Assembly (NCBI RefSeq): GCF_001426245.1
Contig: NZ_LMCM01000001.1
Location: forward strand, 560,625-624,624
Length of the DNA: 64,000 nt
Origin: Phycicoccus sp. Root101
GTDB taxonomy: Bacteria > Actinomycetota > Actinomycetes > Actinomycetales > Dermatophilaceae
Direction: 5' to 3'
Part shown: positions 11,527 through 19,778 of the stretch, one piece after another
Numbering within the stretch: the first letter of the stretch is position 1
Layout of the letters: the number at the start of each line of letters is the position of its first letter
Program-made: the position numbers and the translations under genes
The notes under the pieces: generated by a model
Databases searched by the model: none
Told to the model about the DNA's origin: nothing
What the model saw: the letters and a program-made list of their open reading frames with translations, nothing else

Positions 11527-12021
11527 TCACCGCCCCTCACCTGCTCCGGTCGACGACGGGTCGGCAGGGGTGTCCGTGCCACCCGCGGACGGCAGGTCCG
11601 ACGGCGGGTCGTAGACGGGGACGCGGGCACGTCGCCAGGCGCGGACCTGACCGACCTGCCAGGCCAGGACGGCCACGAGCATGGCCACCCCCGCGGCCCA
11701 GCTGTCGAGGCTCTCGATGCGTCCGGCGACGACGAGGACCCCGAGCAGCAGGAGCACCTGGCCGAAGTAGATCGCCATCCCGACGGCCATGAAGAGCATC
11801 GGGTCGCGGTCGCGCACCAGCTTGTCCATGAGGAGCAGGCCGGAGCCGAAGAAGACGACGGCGATGGCCACACCCACGAGGGCGGAGACGCCACCGTCGA
11901 GACCCCGCGTCAGCGCGAGGACCACGGTCGCGACGCCACCTGCGACGAGGGTGGGGACCAGGGCGCCGCGAAGGGTCGCGCTGAACGGGTAGGAACCCGT
12001 CTGGGCGCTCTGCTGCGTCAT
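11527..12021 (-). CDS. atpI: AtpI-like ATP synthase accessory membrane protein
   Basis: Protein of 164 residues with four predicted membrane helices (about residues 22-38, 45-65, 75-98 and 105-125) and a hydrophilic C-terminal tail rich in Pro, Ser and Gly. Position directly before atpB and this topology fit the AtpI family, which aids c-ring assembly or Mg2+ supply in other bacteria. Sequence conservation in the family is low, so the name rests mainly on context. It is the first gene after the CRP/GlxR-type palindrome. The 160 nt to atpB show no further gene. Confidence 0.75.
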   Translation of the reverse strand: MTQQSAQTGSYPFSATLRGALVPTLVAGGVATVVLALTRGLDGGVSALVGVAIAVVFFGSGLLLMDKLVRDRDPMLFMAVGMAIYFGQVLLLLGVLVVAGRIESLDSWAAGVAMLVAVLAWQVGQVRAWRRARVPVYDPPSDLPSAGGTDTPADPSSTGAGEGR

Positions 12022-12086
12022 GGTGGCCTGCCTGCTCGTCGGGGCTGGAATGCCTGGCGAAAGGGGTGGTCACGCCCTTCGGTGGG

Positions 12087-12110
12087 CGCTTGTGAAAGGT
12101 ATCACAAGCG
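12087..12110 (-). promoter_or_regulatory. Perfect CRP/GlxR-type palindrome upstream of the atp operon
   Basis: CGCTTGTGA (12087-12095), 6-bp spacer, TCACAAGCG (12102-12110): a perfect 9-bp inverted repeat containing TGTGA-N6-TCACA, the consensus for E. coli CRP, mycobacterial Crp and corynebacterial GlxR. The centre is about 77 bp upstream of the atpI start. On the minus strand the spacer reads TACCTT, itself a possible -10 (TAnnnT), so the bound protein could repress. GlxR is known to bind upstream of respiratory and ATP synthase genes in Corynebacterium. Confidence 0.7.
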
Positions 12111-12196
12111 TTCAGCCTTTTCACAGCGGGGCCTTTCGCGGTCCCACCGTAGGGGTTCCCGACGCCGCCCGCCGCCGCCGTCCGCGGCTCGGCAAC

Positions 12197-12202
12197 TAGC
12201 CT
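12197..12202 (+). promoter_or_regulatory. -10 element of the GNAT gene (leaderless start)
   Basis: TAGCCT followed by 6 nt (GCCGTC) and the ATG at 12209; there is no SD between them. Confidence 0.55.
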
Positions 12203-12208
12203 GCCGTC

Positions 12209-12832
12209 ATGCCTGCGCGTGCTCCGTCCGGTTCGCCCCTCGAGGGGACGTTCGTCCGCCTCGACCCGGTCCGGGCCGACGACGCCGAGGGCCTGCACGC
12301 GGTGCACAGCGACCCCGTCGTCTACACGCAGGGGTACGTCATGGCCTCCCCTCCCCCCGACCTCGCGGCCACCCGGGCGCTGGTCGCCGCCGCGATGGCG
12401 GCGCGGGAGGTCGGTCGCACGGCATACACGGTGCGGCTCACGGGAGCGGGCGGGCTCGGGGCCGCCGGCACGGTCGTGGGCACCACGTCGCTCGGTGACA
12501 TCGACGTCGTCAACGAACGAGCCCACCTCGGCTGGACGCTCTACGGCTCGCGGTGGTGGGGCACCGCGGTGAACCCGGAGTGCAAGCTGCTGCTGCTCGG
12601 GCACGCGTTCGACCTGGGGTTCGGGCGGGTCAAGATCCAGACCGACGCGGTCAACCAGCGCTCCCAGGCAGCGATCGCGAAGCTGGGCGCCACCCGCGAG
12701 GGGGTGCTGCGCCGGCACACGCGGCGGGCCGACGGGACGTTCCGCGACACGGTCGTGTTCAGCGTGCTCGCCGACGAGTGGCCGCAGGTGCGGGCAGGCC
12801 TGGAGGAGCGGCTGGGCCGGGTCCCGCGCTAG
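12209..12832 (+). CDS. GNAT-family N-acetyltransferase (RimJ/RimL type)
   Basis: Probable acetyl-CoA-dependent N-acetyltransferase of 207 residues, substrate unknown. The features are those of RimJ/RimL-like proteins: LEGTFVRLDPVRADDAEGLH at the N-terminus, the strand pair VVGTTSLGDIDVVNERAHLG, WGTAVNPECKLLLLGHAFD (acetyl-CoA site region) and the typical end GFGRVKIQTDAVNQRSQAAI with AKLGATREGVLRRH. It lies opposite to its neighbours, between wecA and atpI, where many actinobacteria have those two genes directly linked. Its 3' end overlaps wecA by 4 nt. Starts leaderless after TAGCCT. Confidence 0.85.
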   Translation: MPARAPSGSPLEGTFVRLDPVRADDAEGLHAVHSDPVVYTQGYVMASPPPDLAATRALVAAAMAAREVGRTAYTVRLTGAGGLGAAGTVVGTTSLGDIDVVNERAHLGWTLYGSRWWGTAVNPECKLLLLGHAFDLGFGRVKIQTDAVNQRSQAAIAKLGATREGVLRRHTRRADGTFRDTVVFSVLADEWPQVRAGLEERLGRVPR

Positions 12833-13941
12833 AGGGCGCGGGTGCGCCCACCGCTGGGGGCCCAGCGGGGCAGCCACACGGTGAGGACGCCGACCAGGAG
12901 CACGGCGCCGAGGACTCCCCCGGCGGCGACCCACGGGTCGAGGAAGATGAAGCTGACCGCGCCGAGCGCGGCCACCGCGGCCCAGAGCCAGAGCAGGATG
13001 ACCGCGCGCCGGTGGCCGTGGCCGATCTGGAGCATCCGGTGGTGCAGGTGCTGCTTGTCCGGGCTCCACGGGCGTTCGCCGCGCGCGGTCCGACGCACGA
13101 CCGCGAGCAGGATGTCGACCAGCGGCAGCAGGATGATCGCGCCCGGTACGACCAGGGGCAGCAAGGTCGCCGCCACGGGGTTGGTGCTGACCTGGGACGG
13201 CGTCACGTTGCCCGTCGTCGAGATCGTCGCGGCCGCCAGCAGCAGCCCGAGCAGCAGGGCCCCCGAGTCGCCCATGAACAACCGGGCCGGGTGGTAGTTG
13301 TGCGGCAGGAAGCCCAGGCAGCAGCCGATCAGGGCGGCGGAGATGAAGGTCGCCGAGGAGAACACGTTCGGCGGGTCGAACGTCCGCGAGATGCCGTAGC
13401 TGTAGATGAAGAACGACGAGGCGGCGATGACGACGACCCCGGCCGCCAGCCCGTCCAGCCCGTCGATGAAGTTGACGGCGTTCGTGAACACGACGACGGC
13501 GAACACCGTGAGCCCCACCATGAACGGCTCGGGCAGCACCGTCACGCCACCGATCGGGAGCTGGAACAGCATGACGCCGCTGAACGCCATGATCCCGGCG
13601 GCGATCATCTGCCCGCCGAGCTTGGTGAGCCAGTCCAGCTCGCGCACGTCGTCGATCGCCCCGAGCAGGCACACGATGCCGGCACCGACCAGCGTGCCCT
13701 TGAGCTCGGGCCCGAGGGCGAACACCTGCCCGAGGTAGGGCAGCTTGCTCGCCGCCAGCATGGAGGCCGCGAACCCGAGGAAGATCGCCACCCCTCCGAG
13801 CCGCGGGATCGGCGTCGAGTGGACGTCACGGTCGCGCACCGGGGTGAACGCCCCGGTGCGCACCGCGATGGCGCGCATGAGCGGCGTCGCGGCATACGTG
13901 ATCACCGCGGCGACCATCAGGACGAGGAGGTACTCGCGCAC
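12829..13941 (-). CDS. wecA: WecA-like polyprenyl-phosphate GlcNAc-1-phosphate transferase
   Basis: Polytopic MraY/WecA-family enzyme of 370 residues that transfers a sugar-1-phosphate to polyprenyl phosphate. In mycobacteria the homolog (Rv1302) starts arabinogalactan synthesis with GlcNAc-1-P. Family motifs are present: VHSTPIPRLGG, GAIDDVRELDW (Asp pair), NAVNFIDGLDGLAAG, FMGDSGALLLG and the WecA-type HLHHRML loop. About eleven membrane helices can be seen. GTG start at 13941 with a GAGAGG SD. It follows glyA by 27 nt. In this window dTDP-rhamnose genes are also present, which fits a rhamnosyl-GlcNAc linkage, though that is inference. Confidence 0.9.
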   Translation of the reverse strand: MREYLLVLMVAAVITYAATPLMRAIAVRTGAFTPVRDRDVHSTPIPRLGGVAIFLGFAASMLAASKLPYLGQVFALGPELKGTLVGAGIVCLLGAIDDVRELDWLTKLGGQMIAAGIMAFSGVMLFQLPIGGVTVLPEPFMVGLTVFAVVVFTNAVNFIDGLDGLAAGVVVIAASSFFIYSYGISRTFDPPNVFSSATFISAALIGCCLGFLPHNYHPARLFMGDSGALLLGLLLAAATISTTGNVTPSQVSTNPVAATLLPLVVPGAIILLPLVDILLAVVRRTARGERPWSPDKQHLHHRMLQIGHGHRRAVILLWLWAAVAALGAVSFIFLDPWVAAGGVLGAVLLVGVLTVWLPRWAPSGGRTRAL

Positions 13942-13968
13942 TCAGGCGCCTCTCGGGTGGGTCGGGAC

Positions 13969-15252
13969 TCAGCCTCGAGGGTATGCCGGGAAGCGGGTCA
14001 CGAGGTCGCTCACCCCGGCACGGACCTCCTTGGAGACCGCGTGGTCCGGGTCGGCGTCGCCCTCGATGACGGCCTTCGCGATCAGGTCGGCGATCGTGCG
14101 CATCTCGTCGGTGCCCATGCCCTGGGTCGTGACGCAGGGCGTGCCCACGCGGATGCCGCTGGCGATGTTGGGCTTCTGGGGGTCGAACGGGATGGCGTTC
14201 TTGTTGAGCACGATCCCCGCTGCGTCGGAGCGGGCCTCGGCATCGGCGCCGGTGACACCCACGCCCTGCAGGTCGTGGAGCGACAGGTGGGTGTCGGTCC
14301 CGCCGGTGGTCGGGCGGATCCCCTTCTCGCCCAACGACGTCGCGAGGACCTTGGCGTTCTCGATGACCTGCTTGGCGTACGCCTGGTACTCCGGCGTCGC
14401 GCACTCCTTGAAGTTCACGGCCTTGGCCGCGATGGTGTGCATCTGCGGGCCACCCTGCATCATCGGGAACACGGCCTTGTCGAGCTTCGCCTGGTGCTCG
14501 GCCTTGCAGACGAGGGCGCCGGAGCGCGGGCCGCGCAGGACCTTGTGGGTCGTGAAGGTGACGACGTCGGCGTACGGGACGGGGCTCGGGATGGCCTTGC
14601 CGGCGACGAGGCCGATGAAGTGCGCCGCGTCGACCCAGAAGATCGCGCCGATCTCGTCGGCCAGCCGGCGGAAGAACTCGAAGTCGATGAGGCGCGGGAT
14701 GGCGGAGCCGCCGGCGAGGATCACCTTGGGGCGGTGCTCCTTGGCCAGGCGCTCGACCTCGGCGTAGTCGATGTCCTCGGTCTCGCGGTCGACGCCGTAG
14801 TGCACCGCGTTGAACCACTTGCCGGAGAAGGAGACCTTGGTGCCGTGGGTCAGGTGGCCACCCATGGGCAGCGCCATCGCGAGGATGGTGTCACCGGGCG
14901 ACATGAACGCCCCGTAGACCGCCTGGTTGGCGCTGGCGCCCGAGTGAGGCTGGACGTTCGCGTGGTCGGCGTCGAACAGCGCCTTGCACCGGTCGATGGC
15001 CAGGGTCTCGGCCTTGTCCACCTCGGAGCAGCCGCCGTAGTAGCGACGCCCGGGGTACCCCTCGGCGTACTTGTTGGACAGCGTGGAGCCGAGGGCGGTG
15101 AGCACCTCGGGGCTGGACATGTTCTCCGACGCGATGAGCTGCAGGCCGCCGCGGATGCGGTCGAGCTCGGAGACGAGCACCCCCGCGATCTCCGGGTCGA
15201 AGGACTCCAGGGCCCCGAAGTCGGAGCCGTAGAAGGTGTCGCTCTGGGTCAT
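13969..15252 (-). CDS. glyA: Serine hydroxymethyltransferase
   Basis: PLP enzyme converting serine plus tetrahydrofolate to glycine plus methylene-THF. The 427-residue protein has normal length and motifs: LIASENMSSPEVLTALGS, NKYAEGYPGRRYYGGC, VQPHSGASANQAVY, WVDAAHFIGLVAG and the PLP-lysine loop VVTFTTHKVLRGPRSG. In that loop Val and Ser replace the more common Thr and Gly (THKTLRGPRGG). Its ATG overlaps the stop of the TsaC-like gene by 4 nt (ATGA), so the two are translationally coupled. Confidence 0.97.
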   Translation of the reverse strand: MTQSDTFYGSDFGALESFDPEIAGVLVSELDRIRGGLQLIASENMSSPEVLTALGSTLSNKYAEGYPGRRYYGGCSEVDKAETLAIDRCKALFDADHANVQPHSGASANQAVYGAFMSPGDTILAMALPMGGHLTHGTKVSFSGKWFNAVHYGVDRETEDIDYAEVERLAKEHRPKVILAGGSAIPRLIDFEFFRRLADEIGAIFWVDAAHFIGLVAGKAIPSPVPYADVVTFTTHKVLRGPRSGALVCKAEHQAKLDKAVFPMMQGGPQMHTIAAKAVNFKECATPEYQAYAKQVIENAKVLATSLGEKGIRPTTGGTDTHLSLHDLQGVGVTGADAEARSDAAGIVLNKNAIPFDPQKPNIASGIRVGTPCVTTQGMGTDEMRTIADLIAKAVIEGDADPDHAVSKEVRAGVSDLVTRFPAYPRG

Positions 15253-16154
15253 CGGGTCTCTCCTGGGTGGTCGGCAGCGGTGCGTTCGGCGGTCGGATCC
15301 GCCGGCAACTCTAGGCCCTGCGTCGGTTCGGTCGGGGAAGGATCCGTCGCCGGCCCGGGGTCGCGCGCCGGCTCCGGGGCGTCCCCCGGCTCGGGGTCGC
15401 TCAGCGGTTCCGGGACGCGCAACGGCTGCGGTTCGTCGACCGCCACCGGCGTCGCCTCGGCGTCCGCCTCGACGACGTTCTCGGCGTCGGCGTCGTTGTC
15501 GGCGTCGGCGTCCTCCGGCTCGGCCGGTCGCAGCGCTGCGTCGATCTGCTGCTGGGTGATGGCCCCGGCCCGCAGCATCTCGGGCTCCGCACCGGTGCAG
15601 TCGATGATCGTCGAGACCTCGTTGCTCGACGTGGGTCCGGCGTCGAGGTAGACGGCCACGGCCGCCCCGAGCTGCGCCGCGGCGTCGGTGGCCGTGGTGG
15701 CCGGGGGCTGGCCGGTGAGGTTGGCGCTCGTGACCGCCATCGGGCCGACCTCGCTGAGCAGGGCGAGGGCCGTCTCGTCCTGGGGCATCCGCACGGCGAC
15801 CGTGCCGTTGGTGTCACCCAGGTCCCACATGAGCGAGGACTGGGACTTGAACACGAGGGTGAGGGGCCCGGGCCAGAACTCGCGGATCAGGTCGCGGGCC
15901 CAGGACGGGATGTCGGTGGCCAGGCCGTCGACGGTGCGGATGCTGGGCACCAGGACCGGCGGCGGCATCTCTCGGCCACGACCCTTGGCGGCGAGGACGG
16001 ACGCCACGGCCTCCGGCGAGAACGCGTCGGCACCGATGCCGTAGACGGTGTCGGTCGGGAGGACCACGACGCCTCCGTCCCGGACGACCTCGACGGCTGC
16101 CGCGATCCCCTCGGCGCGCCCGGACTCGGTGGTGCAGTCGTACACAGGGCTCAT
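15249..16154 (-). CDS. tsaC: L-threonylcarbamoyladenylate synthase (Sua5/YciO/YrdC) with acidic C-terminal tail
   Basis: Makes threonylcarbamoyl-AMP from Thr, bicarbonate and ATP for tRNA t6A modification. Residues 1 to about 210 form the YrdC domain: GGVVVLPTDTVYGIGADAFS, AAKGRGREMPPPVLVPS, FWPGPLTLVFKSQ and MAVTSANLTGQPPATTA. Residues from about 213 to 301 are a low-complexity tail rich in Asp, Glu, Ala and Pro that does not look like the Sua5 domain and is probably disordered. The ATG at 16154 begins MSPVYDCT. Position between prmC and wecA is standard for actinobacteria, but here prmC is displaced by a TetR/oxidoreductase pair. Confidence 0.92.
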   Translation of the reverse strand: MSPVYDCTTESGRAEGIAAAVEVVRDGGVVVLPTDTVYGIGADAFSPEAVASVLAAKGRGREMPPPVLVPSIRTVDGLATDIPSWARDLIREFWPGPLTLVFKSQSSLMWDLGDTNGTVAVRMPQDETALALLSEVGPMAVTSANLTGQPPATTATDAAAQLGAAVAVYLDAGPTSSNEVSTIIDCTGAEPEMLRAGAITQQQIDAALRPAEPEDADADNDADAENVVEADAEATPVAVDEPQPLRVPEPLSDPEPGDAPEPARDPGPATDPSPTEPTQGLELPADPTAERTAADHPGETR

Positions 16155-16200
16155 GGACGCCAGCGTAGTTGTGCTCCCCGGGTGCGGACGCGCCGGTCGC

Positions 16201-16878
16201 TCAGCGGACGATCTTGAAGTTGAACATGCCGGTGCCGAGCGCGCCCATGAGCCGCAGCCAGACCGGGAGGAGCATCTCGGTGCCCCGAGCGGTGGAGATG
16301 TCGCCGAGGTCGATGACGTCGGTGTGCCCGAAGCTCTCGAGCAGCTCGGCCACGACGGCCTTGGCGTCCTGGTCGTCGCCCGAGAGGAACACCGAGGACT
16401 CCGCACCGAGCGACGCGGGGCGGACCATGAGCTCGGCCGTCAGCGTGTTGAGGGACTTCACGACGCGGGCCTGCGGGAACTCGCGCTGGATCTGCTCCCC
16501 GAGGCTGTCGGTGTCCTTGACGAACAGGGTGGGAGGGAAGCCCTGGGAGAAGTCGAGCGGGTTGCTGATGTCGAGGACGACCTTGCCGGCGAGCGCCTCG
16601 GCACCGGCAGCCTGCAGCGCCGGGACGGCGGCGGCCCCTCCGGTGGCGTTGACGACGACGTCCGCGCCGACGACCGCGTCCGCGAAGGTCGCGAGGGTGA
16701 CCTGCGGGTGCTCGGTGGCCCAGGCGGCATACGGGAGGGTGCCCATGCCGTCGGGCTCGGTCCGCGCGAGGGTGGCCTGCGGGTCGCGGGTGCCGGTGAC
16801 GACGTCGTGGCCCAGCTCGGACAGGCGCCCCGCAAGGGCCTGGCCGACCGTGCCGGTTCCGAGGACGGCGATCTTCAT
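16201..16878 (-). CDS. F420-dependent NADP oxidoreductase-like protein (NPD family)
   Basis: Rossmann-fold oxidoreductase of 225 residues, related to NADPH:F420 reductases. The nucleotide site is MKIAVLGTGTVGQALAGRL, followed by VTGTRDPQATLART with the basic residue expected for NADP(H), and LDISNPLDFSQG is also typical. Family members either reduce F420 or act as F420-independent reductases; which applies here is not visible. SD AGGAG is 6 nt from the ATG. It is divergent from a TetR regulator, and two palindromic operators lie 23-78 bp upstream, so it is probably TetR-repressed and induced by an unknown ligand. Confidence 0.82.
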   Translation of the reverse strand: MKIAVLGTGTVGQALAGRLSELGHDVVTGTRDPQATLARTEPDGMGTLPYAAWATEHPQVTLATFADAVVGADVVVNATGGAAAVPALQAAGAEALAGKVVLDISNPLDFSQGFPPTLFVKDTDSLGEQIQREFPQARVVKSLNTLTAELMVRPASLGAESSVFLSGDDQDAKAVVAELLESFGHTDVIDLGDISTARGTEMLLPVWLRLMGALGTGMFNFKIVR

Positions 16879-16900
16879 GGTGTGCTCCTGGGTCGAAGGA

Positions 16901-16956
16901 GTAGACAGATCTGTCTACCAATGCACGGAAACGTAGCAGACAGATCTGTCTACTGC
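16901..16956. promoter_or_regulatory. Two TetR-type palindromic operators
   Basis: Site 1 (16901-16918) is the perfect 18-bp palindrome GTAGACAGATCTGTCTAC. Site 2 shares the 14-bp core AGACAGATCTGTCT at 16938-16951 with imperfect flanks. Centres are 35 bp apart, about 3.3 helical turns. They fill the gap between the divergent oxidoreductase and TetR genes, and site 2 ends just upstream of a TATGCT -10 (16962-16967) for the tetR gene. This geometry supports autorepression plus control of the oxidoreductase. Confidence 0.85.
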
Positions 16957-16998
16957 CAAGGTATGCTGCTCGCACGCCCTTCCGAGGAGGCCCACCCC

Positions 16999-17646
16999 GT
17001 GCCCAGCCCCAGCTCCTCCCCCGCAGCAGCGACGGAGACCGACGCGACGGAGACCGACGCGAGCACCGCCCGTGCCACCGGTGCGCGGCCCAGCCCTGCC
17101 CGCGAGCGCATCCTGGAGACCGCCTTCGCGCTCTTCTACGCCAGGGGGATCCGCGCGGTCGGGGTGGACCTGATCATCGCCGAGTCGGGGGTGGCGAAGG
17201 CGACCTTCTACAAGCACTTCCCCGCCAAGGACGACCTCGTGCTGGCCTACCTCGACAAGGTCGACGGCGTCTGGTCCGGTCAGCTCCACGCGGCCGCGCA
17301 GGCCGCCGGCCCCGCCCCGGCCGACCAGCTCGTCGGGCTGTTCGACGCGCTGCAGAACGCCTGCCGCCGGGACGGCTACCGCGGGTGCGGCTTCATCAAC
17401 GCCGCCGCCGAGTCGCAGCCGGGCACCCCGGTCCACGAGCGCACCGTGGCCCACAAGGCCTCGGTCCTCAGCTGGGTCGAGGACCTCGCCCGCCGGGCCG
17501 GGGCGCGCGACGCCACCACCCTGGCCCGGTCGTTGACGCTCCTGCTCGACGGCGGCCTGGCTAGCGGGACCCTCGACGCGGCGCCCGAGGCGCCCCGGGC
17601 CGCCAAGGAGGCGGCCGGCGCGCTCGTCGCGGCCTCGCTCGCCTGA
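16999..17646 (+). CDS. TetR/AcrR-family transcriptional regulator
   Basis: Ligand-responsive repressor of 215 residues. The N-terminal ~30 residues are a Thr/Ala/Glu-rich disordered leader. The DNA-binding domain follows: ARERILETAFALFYARGIRA, then VGVDLIIAESGVAKATFYKH, then FPAKDDLVLAYL. The C-terminal domain contains GCGFINAAAESQPGTPVHER, seen in the YxaF/LmrA-like group, and a helix-rich end. GTG at 16999 is chosen because GAGGAGG lies 8 nt upstream; an ATG at 16964 is possible but lacks an SD. It is divergent from the oxidoreductase across the double operator, which it very likely binds. Confidence 0.9.
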   Translation: MPSPSSSPAAATETDATETDASTARATGARPSPARERILETAFALFYARGIRAVGVDLIIAESGVAKATFYKHFPAKDDLVLAYLDKVDGVWSGQLHAAAQAAGPAPADQLVGLFDALQNACRRDGYRGCGFINAAAESQPGTPVHERTVAHKASVLSWVEDLARRAGARDATTLARSLTLLLDGGLASGTLDAAPEAPRAAKEAAGALVAASLA

Positions 17647-17665
17647 GGGCGCGCGGCGACCGACG

Positions 17666-18535
17666 TCAGCGCCGGACCGCGACCGTGGCCCGCGGGCGAC
17701 CGGTGAGGTCCACCTCGTCGCGGACCTCGCTCCACCGACCGCTGCGGCGCAACCCCGCAGGCAATGACTCGCCCTGGCTGTCGGCGTGCTCCATGACCAG
17801 GACACCGCCCGCCCGCAGCAGGTCGGCGGCCCGTGCCGCGACCGCGAGCGGGATCGCCAGGCCGTCCTCGCTGCCGCCGTACAGCGCGAGCTCCGGGTCG
17901 TGGTCGCGGACCTCGGGGTCCAGCGGCACCATGCCGACCGGGATGTAGGGCGGGTTCGACACGACGACGTCGACGGTCCCGTCGAGCTCGGGGAACGCCG
18001 TCGTCGCGTCACCGTGCACGAGGGTGACAGGGAGCCCGGAGTCGACGACGTTGCGCGCCGCCCAGGCGTGCGCGTCCTCGCCCAGCTCCACGGCATACAC
18101 GGTCGCCGACGGGACCTCGTCGGCGACGGCGAGCGCGATCGCCCCCGAACCCGTGCAGAGGTCGACCACCACCGGTGCGCCGTCGACGGCCAGCGCGGCG
18201 TCGATCGCGAGCCCGGCGACCACCTCGGTCTCGGGCCGCGGCGTGAACACCCCCGGTCCCACCGACAGCTCGAGGCGGCGGAAGGCCGCTCGCCCCGTCA
18301 GGTGCTGCAGGGGCACCCTGTCGGCCCGGTGCTCGACCAGCCGTGCGTAGGCCGCGGGGTCGGGAGCTGCGGCACCCACCACCATGGCGGTGCGCAGCTC
18401 GCCCACCGGGCGACGGAGCACGTGCGCGGCCAGCGCGAGGGCATCGTTCTCCGGGGAGGGCACGCCGGCCTCCGCGAGCCTGGCTGCGGCCGCCCGGACC
18501 GCTGCCCGCAGGCCGCCGCCGGGCTGGTCGGTCAC
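17666..18535 (-). CDS. prmC: Peptide chain release factor N5-glutamine methyltransferase
   Basis: SAM-dependent enzyme that methylates the Gln of the GGQ motif in RF1 and RF2. The 289-residue protein has an N-terminal helical domain, the linker [29 protein letters not shown], the SAM loop [20 protein letters not shown] and the catalytic NPPY ([10 protein letters not shown]). It overlaps the end of its substrate gene prfA by 4 nt, so enzyme and substrate are translationally coupled. Convergent with the tetR gene with 19 nt between stops. Confidence 0.97.
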   Translation of the reverse strand: MTDQPGGGLRAAVRAAAARLAEAGVPSPENDALALAAHVLRRPVGELRTAMVVGAAAPDPAAYARLVEHRADRVPLQHLTGRAAFRRLELSVGPGVFTPRPETEVVAGLAIDAALAVDGAPVVVDLCTGSGAIALAVADEVPSATVYAVELGEDAHAWAARNVVDSGLPVTLVHGDATTAFPELDGTVDVVVSNPPYIPVGMVPLDPEVRDHDPELALYGGSEDGLAIPLAVAARAADLLRAGGVLVMEHADSQGESLPAGLRRSGRWSEVRDEVDLTGRPRATVAVRR

Positions 18536-19626
18536 TTCCCCGAGCCCGAGGACGCCTCGGCGACCGCTGCCATGCGCGCCGCCTCGTCGGCGTCGACCGC
18601 CGACTGGACGACGGCGTCGAGCTCACCGTCGAGGACCGTGTCGAGGTTGTAGGACTTGAACCCGGTGCGGTGGTCGGAGAGGCGGTTCTCCGGGTAGTTG
18701 TAGGTGCGGATGCGCTCGCTGCGGTCGACGGTGCGGATCTGGCTCCGACGCGCGGCGCTGGCCTCGGCGTCCGCGGCATCCTGGGCGAGCTGGTGCAGGC
18801 GGGCCCGCAGGACGCGCATCGCCGACTCCTTGTTCTGGAGCTGGCTCTTCTCGTTCTGGCAGGAGACGACGGTGCCGGTCGGCAGGTGCGTGATGCGCAC
18901 GGCCGAGTCGGTGGTGTTGACCGACTGCCCGCCGGGGCCGGAGCTGCGGTAGACGTCGATCTTAAGGTCGTTCGTGTCGATGACGACCTCGACCTCCTCC
19001 GCCTCCGGCATCACGAGGACGCCGGCGGCCGAGGTGTGGATGCGACCCTGGCTCTCGGTGACCGGGACGCGCTGGACCCGGTGGACCCCGCCCTCGTACT
19101 TGAGCCGCGCCCACGGGGCGTCACCGGGCTCGGGCGTCCCCTTGGCCTTGACGGCCATCCGGACGTCCTTGTACCCGCCGAGGTCGGACTCGGTGGCGTC
19201 GATCAGCTCGGTCTTCCAGCCACGGCGCTCGGCGTAGCGCAGGTACATCCGCAGCAGGTCGCCCGCGAACAGCGCCGACTCCTCGCCACCCTCCCCCGCC
19301 TTCACCTCGAGGATCACGTCACGGTCGTCGTCGGGGTCGCGGGGCACCAGCAGGCGGCGCAGCTTGTCCTCCGCGGCCTCGAGGGTCGCTTCCAGGGACG
19401 GCACCTCGGCTGCGAACTCGGCGTCCTCCTTGGCCATCTCGCGAGCGGCGGCCAGGTCATCGGTCGCCGCGTGCCACGCGTGGTAGGCCGCGACGGTGGG
19501 TCCCAGCGCGGCATACCGCTTGTTCAACCGGCGGACGAGGTCCTGGTCCCCGAAGACCTCGGGGTCGGCCAGCTGCTGCTCGAGGTCGGCGTGCTCCTGG
19601 ACGAGGGCTGCGGCGGACTCCAACAT
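18532..19626 (-). CDS. prfA: Peptide chain release factor 1
   Basis: Recognises UAA and UAG stop codons and triggers peptide release. The 364-residue protein has the catalytic GGQ in [20 protein letters not shown] and the following [20 protein letters not shown] block. [20 protein letters not shown] marks domain 2. SD CAGGAG lies 6 nt before the ATG. Immediately upstream is a short tandem-repeat tract (19637-19718) that separates it from rpmE. Note that TAG, a codon read by this factor, interrupts the HNH gene elsewhere in this window. Confidence 0.98.
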   Translation of the reverse strand: MLESAAALVQEHADLEQQLADPEVFGDQDLVRRLNKRYAALGPTVAAYHAWHAATDDLAAAREMAKEDAEFAAEVPSLEATLEAAEDKLRRLLVPRDPDDDRDVILEVKAGEGGEESALFAGDLLRMYLRYAERRGWKTELIDATESDLGGYKDVRMAVKAKGTPEPGDAPWARLKYEGGVHRVQRVPVTESQGRIHTSAAGVLVMPEAEEVEVVIDTNDLKIDVYRSSGPGGQSVNTTDSAVRITHLPTGTVVSCQNEKSQLQNKESAMRVLRARLHQLAQDAADAEASAARRSQIRTVDRSERIRTYNYPENRLSDHRTGFKSYNLDTVLDGELDAVVQSAVDADEAARMAAVAEASSGSGK

Positions 19627-19636
19627 GACGGCTCCT

Positions 19637-19684
19637 GGGTCGGGCGTGGGTCGGGCGTGGGTCGGGCGTGGGTCGGGCGTGGGT
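19637..19684. repeat. 11-bp tandem repeat, about 4.4 copies
   Basis: Unit GGGTCGGGCGT repeated four times exactly (19637-19680), then GGGT. The tract lies directly upstream of the prfA SD, so it would be in the prfA leader (CCCACGCCCGA on the sense strand). Confidence 0.9.
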
Positions 19685-19718
19685 GGTTCTCGGCGCGGGG
19701 TGGTTCTCGGCGCGGGGT
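19685..19718. repeat. 17-bp tandem repeat, two copies
   Basis: GGTTCTCGGCGCGGGGT occurs twice without mismatch (19685-19701 and 19702-19718), directly next to the 11-bp repeat in the rpmE-prfA spacer. Copy number could vary between strains. Confidence 0.9.
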
Positions 19719-19732
19719 GGCAGGTAAAGCAA

Positions 19733-19769
19733 TGCGCCGGCCCTGACCACGAGGGTCAGGACCGGCGCA
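19733..19769 (-). terminator. Hairpin terminator after rpmE
   Basis: A 16-bp stem with one mismatch: 19733-19748 pairs with 19754-19769, loop 19749-19753. It begins 10 nt after the rpmE stop. The following minus-strand sequence (ATTGCTTTACC) has only a short T-rich stretch. Confidence 0.75.
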
Positions 19770-19778
19770 TCGGGAAAG

